Part shown: positions 1 through 6,862 of the stretch, piece by piece | Layout: every line of letters starts with the position of its first letter | How positions within the stretch are numbered: position 1 is the stretch's first letter | From: Acidobacteriota bacterium | Lineage (GTDB): Bacteria; Acidobacteriota; Polarisedimenticolia; Gp22-AA2 | Assembly (NCBI GenBank): GCA_027297005.1 | Contig: JAPUIN010000181.1 | Location: 1-12,978, forward strand | Length of the DNA stretch: 12,978 nt | Reading direction: 5' to 3' | Translations under genes and position numbers: made by a program | Notes under the pieces: generated by a model | Seen by the model: the letters and a program-made list of their open reading frames with translations, nothing else | The model's database searches: none | What the model was told of the DNA's origin: nothing

Positions 1-56
1 GAAGAGCCCGGCCCCACCGAGCCAAGAGACTAGGCGCCCCGGCGGCACGCGTCCCG

Positions 57-620
57 CTAATTCAGCTTCTTGTACTTCCAATACTTGGTGCCGGAAATGT
101 CGGCCTGCAGCATCAGCCCGCCCTGGGTCAGCTGGAAATAGGCGATACCGTTCGTGAAGGTCGTCTCGGCATTTGCCCCCGCCTTGCCCGCCACGGCATT
201 GGCGCCGGCATCTGCCTGCCACCCATGCTCGATGAAGTCCCGGAACGTCTTGCTGTCCTGGAACAGAAAGACGACCTGGTACTTGTGCGCGCCGAGGCCG
301 AGGTTGAGACCGGCCGTTCCCATCCTCATGTAGGTCCGCCGGCCGCCCTTCTTCTCGACCGCGACACCGGCGCCGCCGCCGCCCGTCAATCCGAGCGAGA
401 TCTTCAGATTGGAGAAGACGGCGTGACCGTGCGCCTTCCCGTAGAGCTCCGTCGCCTTCGGGCTCTTCCCGAACAGCGTCGCGAGCGTCTCGCGCTCGAT
501 GGTGTCGATTTTCGCGCGCTTCTTCTGGGCCTTGGATTGATTCGATCCGTCGTCCGCAATTGCGGCGGGGATCGAAACGACGAGCAGGATCACGGCCAGA
601 CTGATGAGCCCTTTCTTCAT
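57..620 (-). CDS. Secreted SYLF-domain (Ysc84-like) lipid-binding protein
   Basis: 187 residues. The N-terminus (about 1-22) is a signal peptide: MKK, a hydrophobic stretch, then a probable cleavage site after AIA. The rest fits the SYLF/Ysc84 family: an alanine/lysine-rich helical region with ATLFGKSPKA, then FSNLKISLGLTGGGGAGVAV, a MGTAGLNLGLG segment, the phrase VVFLFQD, and a C-terminal part with GIAYFQLTQGGLMLQADISG. SYLF domains are known to bind phosphoinositide-type lipids in eukaryotes; bacterial versions are mostly secreted or periplasmic and of unknown role. The start is supported by a GGAGG stretch upstream of the ATG on the minus strand. The gene stands alone and is divergent from the PilZ gene. 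The family call is fairly safe; the biological role is unknown. Confidence 0.85.
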   Translation of the reverse strand: MKKGLISLAVILLVVSIPAAIADDGSNQSKAQKKRAKIDTIERETLATLFGKSPKATELYGKAHGHAVFSNLKISLGLTGGGGAGVAVEKKGGRRTYMRMGTAGLNLGLGAHKYQVVFLFQDSKTFRDFIEHGWQADAGANAVAGKAGANAETTFTNGIAYFQLTQGGLMLQADISGTKYWKYKKLN

Positions 621-807
621 GGAATTTCCCCCTCCGGGCTGCGGAATATCAGAATCTGGTCATGCCGTCAATCGCGCCCGTCATCAGCGCGACGCATCAA
701 TTTCGCGATCCATCGCTTCGGACTTGTCCCCGCTCACCAGCCGCCCCACATTAGAATGCAGATGCCCTTCATCATCAAACAGATCGCGATTCGCTAGAGA
801 AGAGACC
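621..807. other. Divergent intergenic region between SYLF and PilZ genes
   Basis: These 187 bp must hold the promoters of both flanking genes, since these point away from each other. No convincing -35/-10 pair, operator repeat or small ORF was recognised. Long open frames crossing it lack coding character. Confidence 0.4.
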
Positions 808-1155
808 ATGCTGAGGCCACAACAGGGGTACCAGCGGCGGTGCCGGAGGATTGAGATTCGGTATGGACGGGATCAGCCTCGTTACGTCGGCTACTCGCGC
901 AATGTCTCGGAATCGGGGATGATGGTCGGGTCGACGCGCGTCTTCGCGCCGGGAACGATCCTGATGCTCGAGGTGAAGCTCTCGTCGGCCACCTACGTCA
1001 TGGAGGGGATCGTGATCTGGGCGCGCGCGGGGCCGGTTCGGTGGCTGTCGACCGGCCGCATCGGCATGGGGATCGCCCTGATCAATCCTCCCGAGGATTT
1101 CCTGCTCACCCTTCACGCCCCCCCGCCGGCCGCGCCTCCAGCCCGGGGATGCTAG
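808..1155 (+). CDS. PilZ-domain protein
   Basis: 115 residues from the ATG at 808. The PilZ signature is visible as an arginine-rich N-terminus (RRCRRIEIRYGRD) followed by NVSESGMMV, matching the RxxxR and (D/N)xSxxG elements that bind cyclic di-GMP in this family. Beta-strand-like segments follow (FAPGTILMLEVKL, YVMEGIVIWARA, RIGMGIALI). The C-terminal tail is rich in proline and alanine. Longer upstream readings of the same frame are rejected because they add non-coding-looking sequence and the PilZ domain begins immediately after this ATG. The gene lies 17 bp before the longest reading of the SGNH hydrolase, so the two are probably co-transcribed. It may be a c-di-GMP-responsive partner for envelope polysaccharide functions, but single-domain PilZ proteins have many targets. 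Confidence 0.8.
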   Translation: MLRPQQGYQRRCRRIEIRYGRDQPRYVGYSRNVSESGMMVGSTRVFAPGTILMLEVKLSSATYVMEGIVIWARAGPVRWLSTGRIGMGIALINPPEDFLLTLHAPPPAAPPARGC

Positions 1156-1172
1156 ACTGACCGCGGCGCGCG

Positions 1173-2426
1173 ATGCTCCGCTGCTCGCGGCCACGGAGGG
1201 CAGTGGCGATTCGAGCGGCATCGGACAAACCCGACGCGGCGACAGGTCAGCCCCGGCGCGAGACACCGGCATCCCGTGCCAATGAGCCGGGTCGGCTCAA
1301 TGAACCGAGCAGGCTCAAGAAGCTGATCTTTGGGGGGATTCTCGCCGCCGGCATCATGGGATTCGCCGAGGCGACCTGCGCGGTCTACTACTTCCTGATC
1401 CTCCCCGAGCAGCGGCGCGAGGCGGTCGAGGGGGCCATCGGGCTCGGGGGGACAGGCCCCAACCAGACGGTCCGCTACGTCGCGCACCCCTACTTCAACT
1501 TCGTCAACAATCCCCTCTACGCCACCGCCTCAGGCTTCAGCCCGCACGGGCCGATGGGGATCCGCGCAACCTCCGAGCCGCCGACCGCGAAGCGCAACGG
1601 CATCGTCAGGATCATCGCCCTGGGCGCCAGCACGACGTATGGCTACTACTTCGAGGATGGATCGCGCGTCTGGCCGAGCCTGCTCGAGGCCAGGCTCCGG
1701 GAGGAGATCGACGCCGGCATCGAGGTGCTGAACGTGTCGGTGCCGAGCCACACCACCTACGAGCTGATCGGCATCGCGGCGATGTGGATCCCCGAGTTCC
1801 ATCCCGACGTGGTCCTGCTGCACACTGGGCTCAACGACGCGTTCACCGTGGCCTATCCGGACGAGGGAGGGCCGGATAACTCCACTTTCCGCTACGCCTG
1901 GACCCACCGCCAGGTACCGCCGCTCGTGCGCGGGATGATGCGTGCCAGCTACCTCGGCCGCGTCATCGGCATGGGCTGGCTCTCCCGCGGCATTCACGCC
2001 GTCGGGGACATGAGCGACGCCGTGCAGTTCCCCCGGCCGGACCGAAGATCCGCGAAGGAGAACATAAAACGTGCCACGGGTCGGTATTTCAGGCGCAATG
2101 TCGAGACGATCGTGGCGCTGATCCGCAGGACGGGGGCGGTCCCGGTGCTGATCAACATGCCGCTCAATCCGGACTGGAAGACCGGTCAAGACTTTTACTA
2201 CGACGCTGTCTCCGTGGCGGTGCGCCGCAATAACGGGATCCTGGTGGAGATCGCGGAGAAGGAAGGGCTGGTCCTGATCGATCTCTACTCGCAGATGCGC
2301 GACCCGGCGATCTACCTCGATGCGGTGCACGTCAATGAAGAGGGGATGCGCCAGAAGAGCGCCCACGTGGCCGGGGCGATCCGGCCCATCCTGCCCAGGT
2401 CGGAGCGCGGGAACGACAGCCGCTAG
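1173..2426 (+). CDS. Membrane-anchored SGNH/GDSL-family hydrolase
   Basis: 417 residues if translation begins at 1173. A basic N-terminal segment is followed by one membrane helix (about 51-77), leaving a long extracytoplasmic domain. Catalytic elements of the SGNH family are clear: block I around GASTTYG (Ser153), block III GLND (Asn221) and block V DAVH (Asp383, His386). Block II (NVSVPSHTT, about 187) lacks the usual glycine. The segment HPYFNFVNNPLY before block I is typical of SGNH proteins near exopolysaccharide genes, so removal or transfer of acyl groups on a surface glycan is a reasonable inference. The start is uncertain: no strong ribosome site precedes 1173, and a GTG at 1203 has GGAGG only 3 bp upstream. 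The gene follows the PilZ gene closely and ends in a strong palindrome. Confidence 0.8.
   Translation: MLRCSRPRRAVAIRAASDKPDAATGQPRRETPASRANEPGRLNEPSRLKKLIFGGILAAGIMGFAEATCAVYYFLILPEQRREAVEGAIGLGGTGPNQTVRYVAHPYFNFVNNPLYATASGFSPHGPMGIRATSEPPTAKRNGIVRIIALGASTTYGYYFEDGSRVWPSLLEARLREEIDAGIEVLNVSVPSHTTYELIGIAAMWIPEFHPDVVLLHTGLNDAFTVAYPDEGGPDNSTFRYAWTHRQVPPLVRGMMRASYLGRVIGMGWLSRGIHAVGDMSDAVQFPRPDRRSAKENIKRATGRYFRRNVETIVALIRRTGAVPVLINMPLNPDWKTGQDFYYDAVSVAVRRNNGILVEIAEKEGLVLIDLYSQMRDPAIYLDAVHVNEEGMRQKSAHVAGAIRPILPRSERGNDSR
1281..1316 (+). repeat. 18-bp tandem duplication inside the SGNH gene
   Basis: Two adjacent 18-bp units, 1281-1298 and 1299-1316, match at 14 of 18 positions and encode NEPGRL and NEPSRL just before the membrane helix. 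It looks like a small in-frame duplication in a flexible cytoplasmic segment. Confidence 0.6.
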
Positions 2427-2462
2427 GAGCCTGTCCGACGCAATACTCGGACAGGCTCCTAG
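2423..2462. repeat. Perfect 16-bp inverted repeat after the SGNH gene (terminator or REP/MITE-like palindrome)
   Basis: The arms at 2423-2438 and 2447-2462 are perfect reverse complements (CTAGGAGCCTGTCCGA against TCGGACAGGCTCCTAG) around the 8-base loop CGCAATAC. The left arm includes the stop codon of the SGNH gene. RNA from here would form a very stable hairpin that could end transcription or protect the 3' end. There is no T-run after it, so it is not a textbook intrinsic terminator. The perfect arms also resemble a repetitive extragenic palindrome or a pair of mobile-element ends. Confidence 0.75.
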
Positions 2463-2629
2463 AATCCGGGCGCCGGGCCGGCACCTTACTCCCCACTGGC
2501 GGGAGCTTCCATATATAAGGAAGAATCAGCATAAGGCGAATCGGTTCCAACCTTTTCCGGGCCCGCGGCACTTAAAGGACAGGAGCCTCGTGTCGGGAGA
2601 CCGCCGCCGGGGCCCGGGAGGCCGATCCG
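2463..2629 (+). promoter_or_regulatory. Leader region of the sigma-factor operon
   Basis: This 167-bp gap must carry the promoter of the three-gene sigma operon. An AT-rich TATATAA element stands out near 2512-2518, but no good -35 element lies at the right distance, and no clear GGAAC-type ECF promoter was found. GGGAGG at 2616-2621 sits 8 bp before the GTG start and is the ribosome-binding site that fixes the sigma-factor start. Confidence 0.35.
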
Positions 2630-3196
2630 GTGCTGTCAGTCGCGGTTCACCACCAGGAGAGACCGATCAAACCGGACGATCTGGTCCACCGGATGCAGGG
2701 GGGGGACGTCGATGCGTTCGAGGCCCTCTACCGGAAGCATGCCGGACGTGTCTACGCCCTGTGCCGGAGGCTCTGCGGCGACCCGGCGCGGGCGGAGGAG
2801 CTGACCCAGGACGCGTTCGCGCGCGCATGGCAGCACCGGCACAGCTCGCGGCCGGGCGTCGGGTACACCGGCTGGCTCTGCCGTATCGCCATCAATGTGG
2901 CGTTGACCGATGTGCGCAGCCGGATCCGGCGCGAAAGGAAGGAAGCGCCGATACGGCAGGGAGAGGGGCCGATCGGAGTGGTGGCCGATCCCGCGACGCC
3001 GCAGCAGGTCGTCGCTCTCGATCTGGAGAGGGCAATTATGGGGTTGCCGGAGGGGGCCCGCGGGGTGTTCGTCCTGCATGACGTCGAAGGGTACCGGCAC
3101 GATGAGATCGCGACACTGATGGGACTCTCGGTCGGGACGACGAAGGCTCAATTGCACCGGGCGCGCCGCCTGCTGCGCGAGGCGCTCTCGAAGTGA
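2630..3196 (+). CDS. ECF-type RNA polymerase sigma-70 factor
   Basis: 188 residues, the usual ECF size. Region 2 occupies about residues 16-90: DAFEALYRKHAGRVYALCRRLCGDPARAEELTQ contains the core-binding helix, and DAFARAWQ with GWLCRIAINVALTDVRSR is the -10 recognition part. After a variable linker, region 4 (about 120-188) shows LPEGARGVFVLHDVEGYRHDEIA and the helix-turn-helix LMGLSVGTTKAQLHRARRLLRE that reads the -35 element. The GTG start is chosen for the GGGAGG 8 bp upstream. It is the first gene of an operon with a membrane anti-sigma factor and a secreted DUF4097 protein. It probably drives its own operon and envelope genes when the anti-sigma factor releases it; which signal does this is not visible. 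Confidence 0.93.
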   Translation: MLSVAVHHQERPIKPDDLVHRMQGGDVDAFEALYRKHAGRVYALCRRLCGDPARAEELTQDAFARAWQHRHSSRPGVGYTGWLCRIAINVALTDVRSRIRRERKEAPIRQGEGPIGVVADPATPQQVVALDLERAIMGLPEGARGVFVLHDVEGYRHDEIATLMGLSVGTTKAQLHRARRLLREALSK

Positions 3197-3204
3197 AGCC
3201 CACC

Positions 3205-3227
3205 CGCCACCGGCGTGGCCGGTGGCG
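3205..3227 (+). promoter_or_regulatory. Hairpin between sigma and anti-sigma genes
   Basis: Perfect 10-bp arms (CGCCACCGGC, 3205-3214, and GCCGGTGGCG, 3218-3227) flank a 3-base GTG loop in the 67-bp gap between the sigma-factor stop and the preferred anti-sigma start. There is no T-run, so it is not an obvious terminator. It could tune the ratio of anti-sigma to sigma by attenuation, RNA processing or altered translation. It also buries a possible GTG start at 3222, which argues for the start at 3264. Confidence 0.55.
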
Positions 3228-3263
3228 TGGATCGAGGTCGCGAGAAAGAGAGGCATTGGCACC

Positions 3264-3968
3264 ATGATGACCTGCAAAACGATGGACGAAACGCGGTTGA
3301 ACGACTACATCGACGGGCGGCTCGATGCGGCGGCGAGGAGCGAGGTCGAGGAGCACCTGCGTGGTTGCGCCGATTGCCCCGGCATCGTGGACGACCTGCG
3401 GGCGATCCGCTCCACCGCGGCCGGCCTGCCGCGTGAGATTGCGCCGCCCCGCGATCTCTGGCCGGGAATCGAGGGCAGGACGCGCGTCGCGCGCGCCATC
3501 GAGCCTTCGTCATCCCCCGCACCCGCATCGATCACGTCGGCCGGTTCGGTCCGGTTCGGTGTGGTCCGTTCCTGGCGCGTCGGCCTGGCCGCGGCCGCCG
3601 CCGTGGTCGTCCTGGCGGCGGGTGCCGCTTTCCTGCTGAGGGATGACCGGCGCCTCATGGGCGGAGAGGCGATCCCTCCGCCCGGGGCGTCGGTCACCCT
3701 GGCTTCGCTGAAGGCCGCGGGCGCCGATTACCGGCGAATGACGACCGAGATCGAGGCGCTGATCGAGGAGCGCAGGGGCGATCTGTCTCCCGTCACCGTG
3801 TCGGTCCTCGAGGAGAACCTGAAGATCATCGACGAGGCGTTCAACGAAATCCAGGTTGTGCTGGAGAACGATCCGCATAGCGCACCTCACCGCGCACTCT
3901 TCACATCGATCTATCGACGCAAGATGATGCTTTTGCAGAAGGCCTTCAGCCTGCCCCCGCAGAGCTGA
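3264..3968 (+). CDS. Transmembrane zinc-finger anti-sigma factor
   Basis: 234 residues from the ATG at 3264, preceded by AAAGAGAGG at 3245-3253. An in-frame GTG at 3222 would add 14 residues but lies inside a hairpin. The N-terminal anti-sigma domain carries the zinc-finger pattern H31-x3-C35-x2-C38 (HLRGCADC) with an earlier Cys4 and the typical LNDYIDGRLD helix. A linker rich in Pro, Ser and Ala leads to one membrane helix (about 105-125, GLAAAAAVVVLAAGAAFLL). The outside domain is mostly helical and charged (EIEALIEERRGDLSP, then VLEENLKIIDEAFNEIQ) and ends near RRKMMLLQKAFSLP. The protein should hold the upstream sigma factor at the membrane until a periplasmic signal frees it. The outer domain was not recognised as a named sensor. 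Confidence 0.88.
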   Translation: MMTCKTMDETRLNDYIDGRLDAAARSEVEEHLRGCADCPGIVDDLRAIRSTAAGLPREIAPPRDLWPGIEGRTRVARAIEPSSSPAPASITSAGSVRFGVVRSWRVGLAAAAAVVVLAAGAAFLLRDDRRLMGGEAIPPPGASVTLASLKAAGADYRRMTTEIEALIEERRGDLSPVTVSVLEENLKIIDEAFNEIQVVLENDPHSAPHRALFTSIYRRKMMLLQKAFSLPPQS

Positions 3969-3981
3969 GAAAGGAGCGATT

Positions 3982-4779
3982 ATGAGAAACACGAGACTCT
4001 TTCTATGCGTGACGTTCAGCATCCTGCTGGTTCTGATCGTCATCAGCACCGTCTGGGCCGAAAGGCCGATCCACGAGACTCGTTCGGCCTCGCCGGACGG
4101 CGTGGTGGAGATCGAGAGCCTGGCCGGATCGATCAGGATCATTGGCTGGGATCGCAACGAGGTCGAGGTCAGCGGTGACCTGGGGGACCCGAAGCAGGAG
4201 CTCGAGATCGAAGGGGAAGGGGACCGCATCACCATCGAGATCGTCCTGCCGCACGGCCGTTATCAGAACATCGAGGGGGCCGATCTCGAGATCAAGGTGC
4301 CGCGCGGGAGCCGTGTCGAGGTCGAGTCGATCAGCGCGGACATCGAGGCCAGCGAATTGAGCGGGCGGCTCGAGCTGGAGACCGTCTCCGGCAACATCAC
4401 CGTGAATGGTGGTGAGCCGGAGGAGCTGGAGCTGGCGTCGGTAAGCGGTGACATCAGGGTCGAGAGCGGCGGTATGCTGAAGGAAGGCAGCTTCGAGACG
4501 GTGTCGGGAAACATCATGAGCAGCACTGACTTTGACTCGCGCGGGGCATTCAGCTTCGAGAGCGTGAGCGGCAATCTGGAGCTTCGCGTTCCGGCTGGCG
4601 CCAACGCGTTCTTTGAGGTCTCGACTTTCTCAGGCAGCATTCGGAACGAACTCGGCCCCGAGGCCGAGCGTAGCAATTCGATCCTTCCATCGCAGGAGCT
4701 GGAGTTCACGCTCGGCTCGGGAGGCGCGCGGATCTCCCTTCAGGCATTCAGCGGGAAGGTGAAGATCCTGAAGCAGTAG
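3982..4779 (+). CDS. Secreted DUF4097 beta-repeat protein of the sigma operon
   Basis: 265 residues with a signal peptide (about 1-26, cleavage after VWA). The mature part is a DUF4097-like string of beta segments with a recurring SG-x-(I/V/L) unit: LAGSIRI, VSGNITV, VSGDIRV, VSGNIMS, VSGNLEL, FSGSIRN and FSGKVKI, most often about 20 residues apart, which suggests a beta-solenoid or stacked-strand fold. It is acidic and has no cysteine in the mature region. AAGGAG just upstream of the ATG and a 13-bp gap from the anti-sigma gene show that it belongs to the same operon. DUF4097 genes are known neighbours of sigma/anti-sigma pairs, but the family has no settled function. It may be a surface or periplasmic effector, or a sensor that reports to the anti-sigma factor. 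Confidence 0.85.
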   Translation: MRNTRLFLCVTFSILLVLIVISTVWAERPIHETRSASPDGVVEIESLAGSIRIIGWDRNEVEVSGDLGDPKQELEIEGEGDRITIEIVLPHGRYQNIEGADLEIKVPRGSRVEVESISADIEASELSGRLELETVSGNITVNGGEPEELELASVSGDIRVESGGMLKEGSFETVSGNIMSSTDFDSRGAFSFESVSGNLELRVPAGANAFFEVSTFSGSIRNELGPEAERSNSILPSQELEFTLGSGGARISLQAFSGKVKILKQ

Positions 4780-4819
4780 CACCGGCCGGTGACACTCCGG
4801 CGGCGAACAGAGAGACGAG

Positions 4820-4854
4820 AAGCCCGGCCGGGGGAGGATCCCGTCGGGCTTTTT
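4820..4854 (+). terminator. Rho-independent terminator of the sigma operon
   Basis: The stem arms AAGCCCG (4820-4826) and CGGGCTT (4845-4851) surround an 18-base loop and run into TTTTT (4850-4854). It lies about 40 bp after the DUF4097 stop. On the other strand the T-run is poor, so it mainly serves the plus-strand operon, although the convergent beta-barrel gene ends only 12 bp away. Confidence 0.8.
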
Positions 4855-4865
4855 CGTTGCAGGAA

Positions 4866-5651
4866 TCAGTAGGGGATCTCGACGCCGACGCTGTAGATGG
4901 TGCGGTCGATATCGGTGTAATCGAACCGATCGAAGTCGCCGACCATCCAGCGGAAGTAATTGATCTTCCCGCGGATGAGCCAGCCGGTCGTCCCATCGGT
5001 CCGGGTGATGATGGCCGGCTGCACGTAGAAATCTTCGGTCCGCTGGAAACGATGGCCGGTGATGAACGTCCAGCGGCCCCCCTCCCGGGGATCGCTGATC
5101 GCGCGGAAGGTCAGGAAGTTGTAGTCGCCCCAGTACCAGTCAAACCCGGCTCCGAACTGCAGCTGATACCGATCCTCCCCCGTGTTGTCGGGGATGATCC
5201 GGATGCCCCGCAGCATCGTCGCCTGCACGAAGCCGCGCGGCAGGACCTGCTCGACGTCGAACTGCAGGACATGATCAAAGTCATCGCGATAACGGTAGAA
5301 GGCGGAGTACGTCGACCTTCGATCGTCCTTCAGATAACCGCCGAACTGGAAGCCGTCGGTGTATTCGCCCGACCAGACCTGGAAGTGCGACTGTTTGTAC
5401 GACAGGATCGCCCAGAAATCCTCGAACTCTTTGTCGTTCGAATCCTCGATGTGATCCCAGGCGGCGATCACCTTGCCGCGCTTTCCGGGAGGCCAGTTCC
5501 GCTTCGCGTCCTCGCGGCGGTCCTCCTCGCGCTCGTCGCGGGCCGGCTGCGCCGCCTCCGCGGTCCGGGTAGATCCCATGACGATGCCCAGCGCCGCGGC
5601 CAGGCAGATCGCCACGTGCGCCGATCGAAGCGCGCGGGGAAACCGGTTCAC
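4866..5651 (-). CDS. Predicted outer-membrane beta-barrel protein, YaiO-like
   Basis: 261 residues from a GTG whose last two bases begin the TGA stop of the upstream glycosyltransferase (GTGA overlap). Longer readings into the glycosyltransferase are rejected: with this start the protein begins with a good signal peptide (MNRFPRALRSAHVAICLAAALG, cleavage near AEA). A charged linker full of Arg, Glu and Asp follows (about 40-55). The rest alternates polar and aromatic residues as in beta-barrels (HFQVWSGEYTDGFQFGGYL, FGAGFDWYWGDYNFLTFRAI) and ends in EIPY, an aromatic C-terminus fit for barrel assembly. Size, fold and linkage to a family-2 glycosyltransferase recall YaiO beside YaiP in E. coli. 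The YaiO label rests on general similarity. A role in export or anchoring of the glycan made by its partner is inferred. Confidence 0.7.
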   Translation of the reverse strand: MNRFPRALRSAHVAICLAAALGIVMGSTRTAEAAQPARDEREEDRREDAKRNWPPGKRGKVIAAWDHIEDSNDKEFEDFWAILSYKQSHFQVWSGEYTDGFQFGGYLKDDRRSTYSAFYRYRDDFDHVLQFDVEQVLPRGFVQATMLRGIRIIPDNTGEDRYQLQFGAGFDWYWGDYNFLTFRAISDPREGGRWTFITGHRFQRTEDFYVQPAIITRTDGTTGWLIRGKINYFRWMVGDFDRFDYTDIDRTIYSVGVEIPY

Positions 5652-6862
5652 TTCGTGGGCGGCAGATTCCACCGACGATCCTTCGCGGTCTTTCGCCGCA
5701 TCTCGCCCGTGATGAACCGCTTGTAAGCCCAGACGAACAGGGCGCACAGGCGCAGCACGGCGTTGGACAGACCGAACAGCGGGTAGAGGAAGTACACGAG
5801 ATACCGGTACCCGCTGTCGAGCTTCTTCTGGATGACGTAGAACGGATAGGTCTCGAGAATGAGATAGAGCAGGTAGATCAGCAGCAGCTCATCCCAGCGG
5901 CGGTTCCAGATGATCATCACCAGCGAAAGGAAGCGGAACGGCTCGCTGAGGACGACGAAGATGTTGTACGCCATTTCGTACCGCAGCCGCCACGCGATGC
6001 CGCGCTTGAACAGCAGCCTGAGGTACGAGGGGAACATGTGATAGTGGGCGGGGTACCAGGCCGCCAGGCGCTGCCGCAGCAGGCCGAGCACGCGGTCCGG
6101 CACGACCGTCCAGACCGCCTCATCCACAAAAACGACCGACCCGCCGTGCAGCAGCTCGATTATCGTCCGCTGCAGGTCTTCGCCCTGGAACGCGCCGCTG
6201 TGCTCGTGGTGGAAGCTTTGCAGATGCTCCTTCTTGAACAGGCCGATGGCGCCGGAAATGCAGCTGATGCTGGCCGTGCCGTCCTGGAACCGCCGCCCGA
6301 TCTCCATTGACTTGCTGTATTCGTACCGTTGCAGGCAGGCGATCAGTTTCGATCCGCGCGGCCCGTAGCGATCGCGGCGATCCGGGATGACATTGAAAGC
6401 GGCCGCATCGAACTTGTTCAGGAGAGAGATCGGGATCCGAGCGTCCCCAAGCCGGGTATCGTCGTCGAGCAGGAGAACGTACGGCGTATGGACCCGGTGA
6501 ATGCCAAAGTTGAGGGCCGAGACCTTCCCCATGTTGGGGACGGTGTAGAAGCGGACCTTGAGATCCTTCAGCAGCTGAGCCGTGCCGTCCGTCGATCCGT
6601 CGTCGATGACGAGGATCCGATCGGGATCGAGCCCGGCGCGGATCAGATCGGCGATCGTCTGCCGCAGGACATGAGTGCCGTTGTGCGTCGGGATGAGCGC
6701 CGTGACCTTGCTCAGGTCGTCATTCGCAAACGAACGACTGACCGGGCGGTTCCAGATTTCGATGAAGATCTTGAACGCATCGATGAGCAGGAACAGGGCG
6801 AAGATCAGAAAGTAGGGAGTGAGATCATCCGTCAGGAAGGTGATCGCCGCGCCGATGTTCAT
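5648..6862 (-). CDS. Membrane glycosyltransferase, family 2 (PgaC/YaiP-like)
   Basis: 404 residues. One N-terminal membrane helix (about 16-36) precedes a GT-A catalytic domain: TALIPTHNGT, the nucleotide-binding VIDDGSTDGT (about 86-94), LLDDDTRLGD with the metal-binding DxD (133-135), and GED (227-229), where the catalytic base is expected. Further hydrophobic segments follow (about 295-325, 330-350 and 355-395). The processive-synthase signature QxxRW is not intact: the matching place reads RQRLAAW (about 263-269). The protein should transfer sugars from nucleotide donors at the inner membrane, either to build a surface polysaccharide or to modify a lipid-linked glycan. The altered motif leaves processivity open. 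The stop overlaps the start of the beta-barrel gene, which indicates translational coupling. Confidence 0.87.
   Translation of the reverse strand: MNIGAAITFLTDDLTPYFLIFALFLLIDAFKIFIEIWNRPVSRSFANDDLSKVTALIPTHNGTHVLRQTIADLIRAGLDPDRILVIDDGSTDGTAQLLKDLKVRFYTVPNMGKVSALNFGIHRVHTPYVLLLDDDTRLGDARIPISLLNKFDAAAFNVIPDRRDRYGPRGSKLIACLQRYEYSKSMEIGRRFQDGTASISCISGAIGLFKKEHLQSFHHEHSGAFQGEDLQRTIIELLHGGSVVFVDEAVWTVVPDRVLGLLRQRLAAWYPAHYHMFPSYLRLLFKRGIAWRLRYEMAYNIFVVLSEPFRFLSLVMIIWNRRWDELLLIYLLYLILETYPFYVIQKKLDSGYRYLVYFLYPLFGLSNAVLRLCALFVWAYKRFITGEMRRKTAKDRRWNLPPTK

Noticed and set aside
225..797. Long plus-strand open frame opposite the SYLF gene
   Set aside because: It lies on the other strand of a well-supported gene, is rich in Arg and Leu without domain features, and has no ribosome site.
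2410..2436. Possible GGAAC-type ECF promoter near the SGNH stop
   Set aside because: GGAAC at 2410-2414 has no convincing -10 partner at the usual distance and falls inside coding and palindrome sequence.
2571..2590. Possible second copy of the 2423-2462 palindrome arm
   Set aside because: Only GGACAGG and a few more bases agree, and the rest diverges, so chance is a better explanation.
5652..5747. Upstream extension of the beta-barrel protein
   Set aside because: It would overlap the conserved end of the glycosyltransferase and hide the signal peptide that begins at the GTG at 5651.
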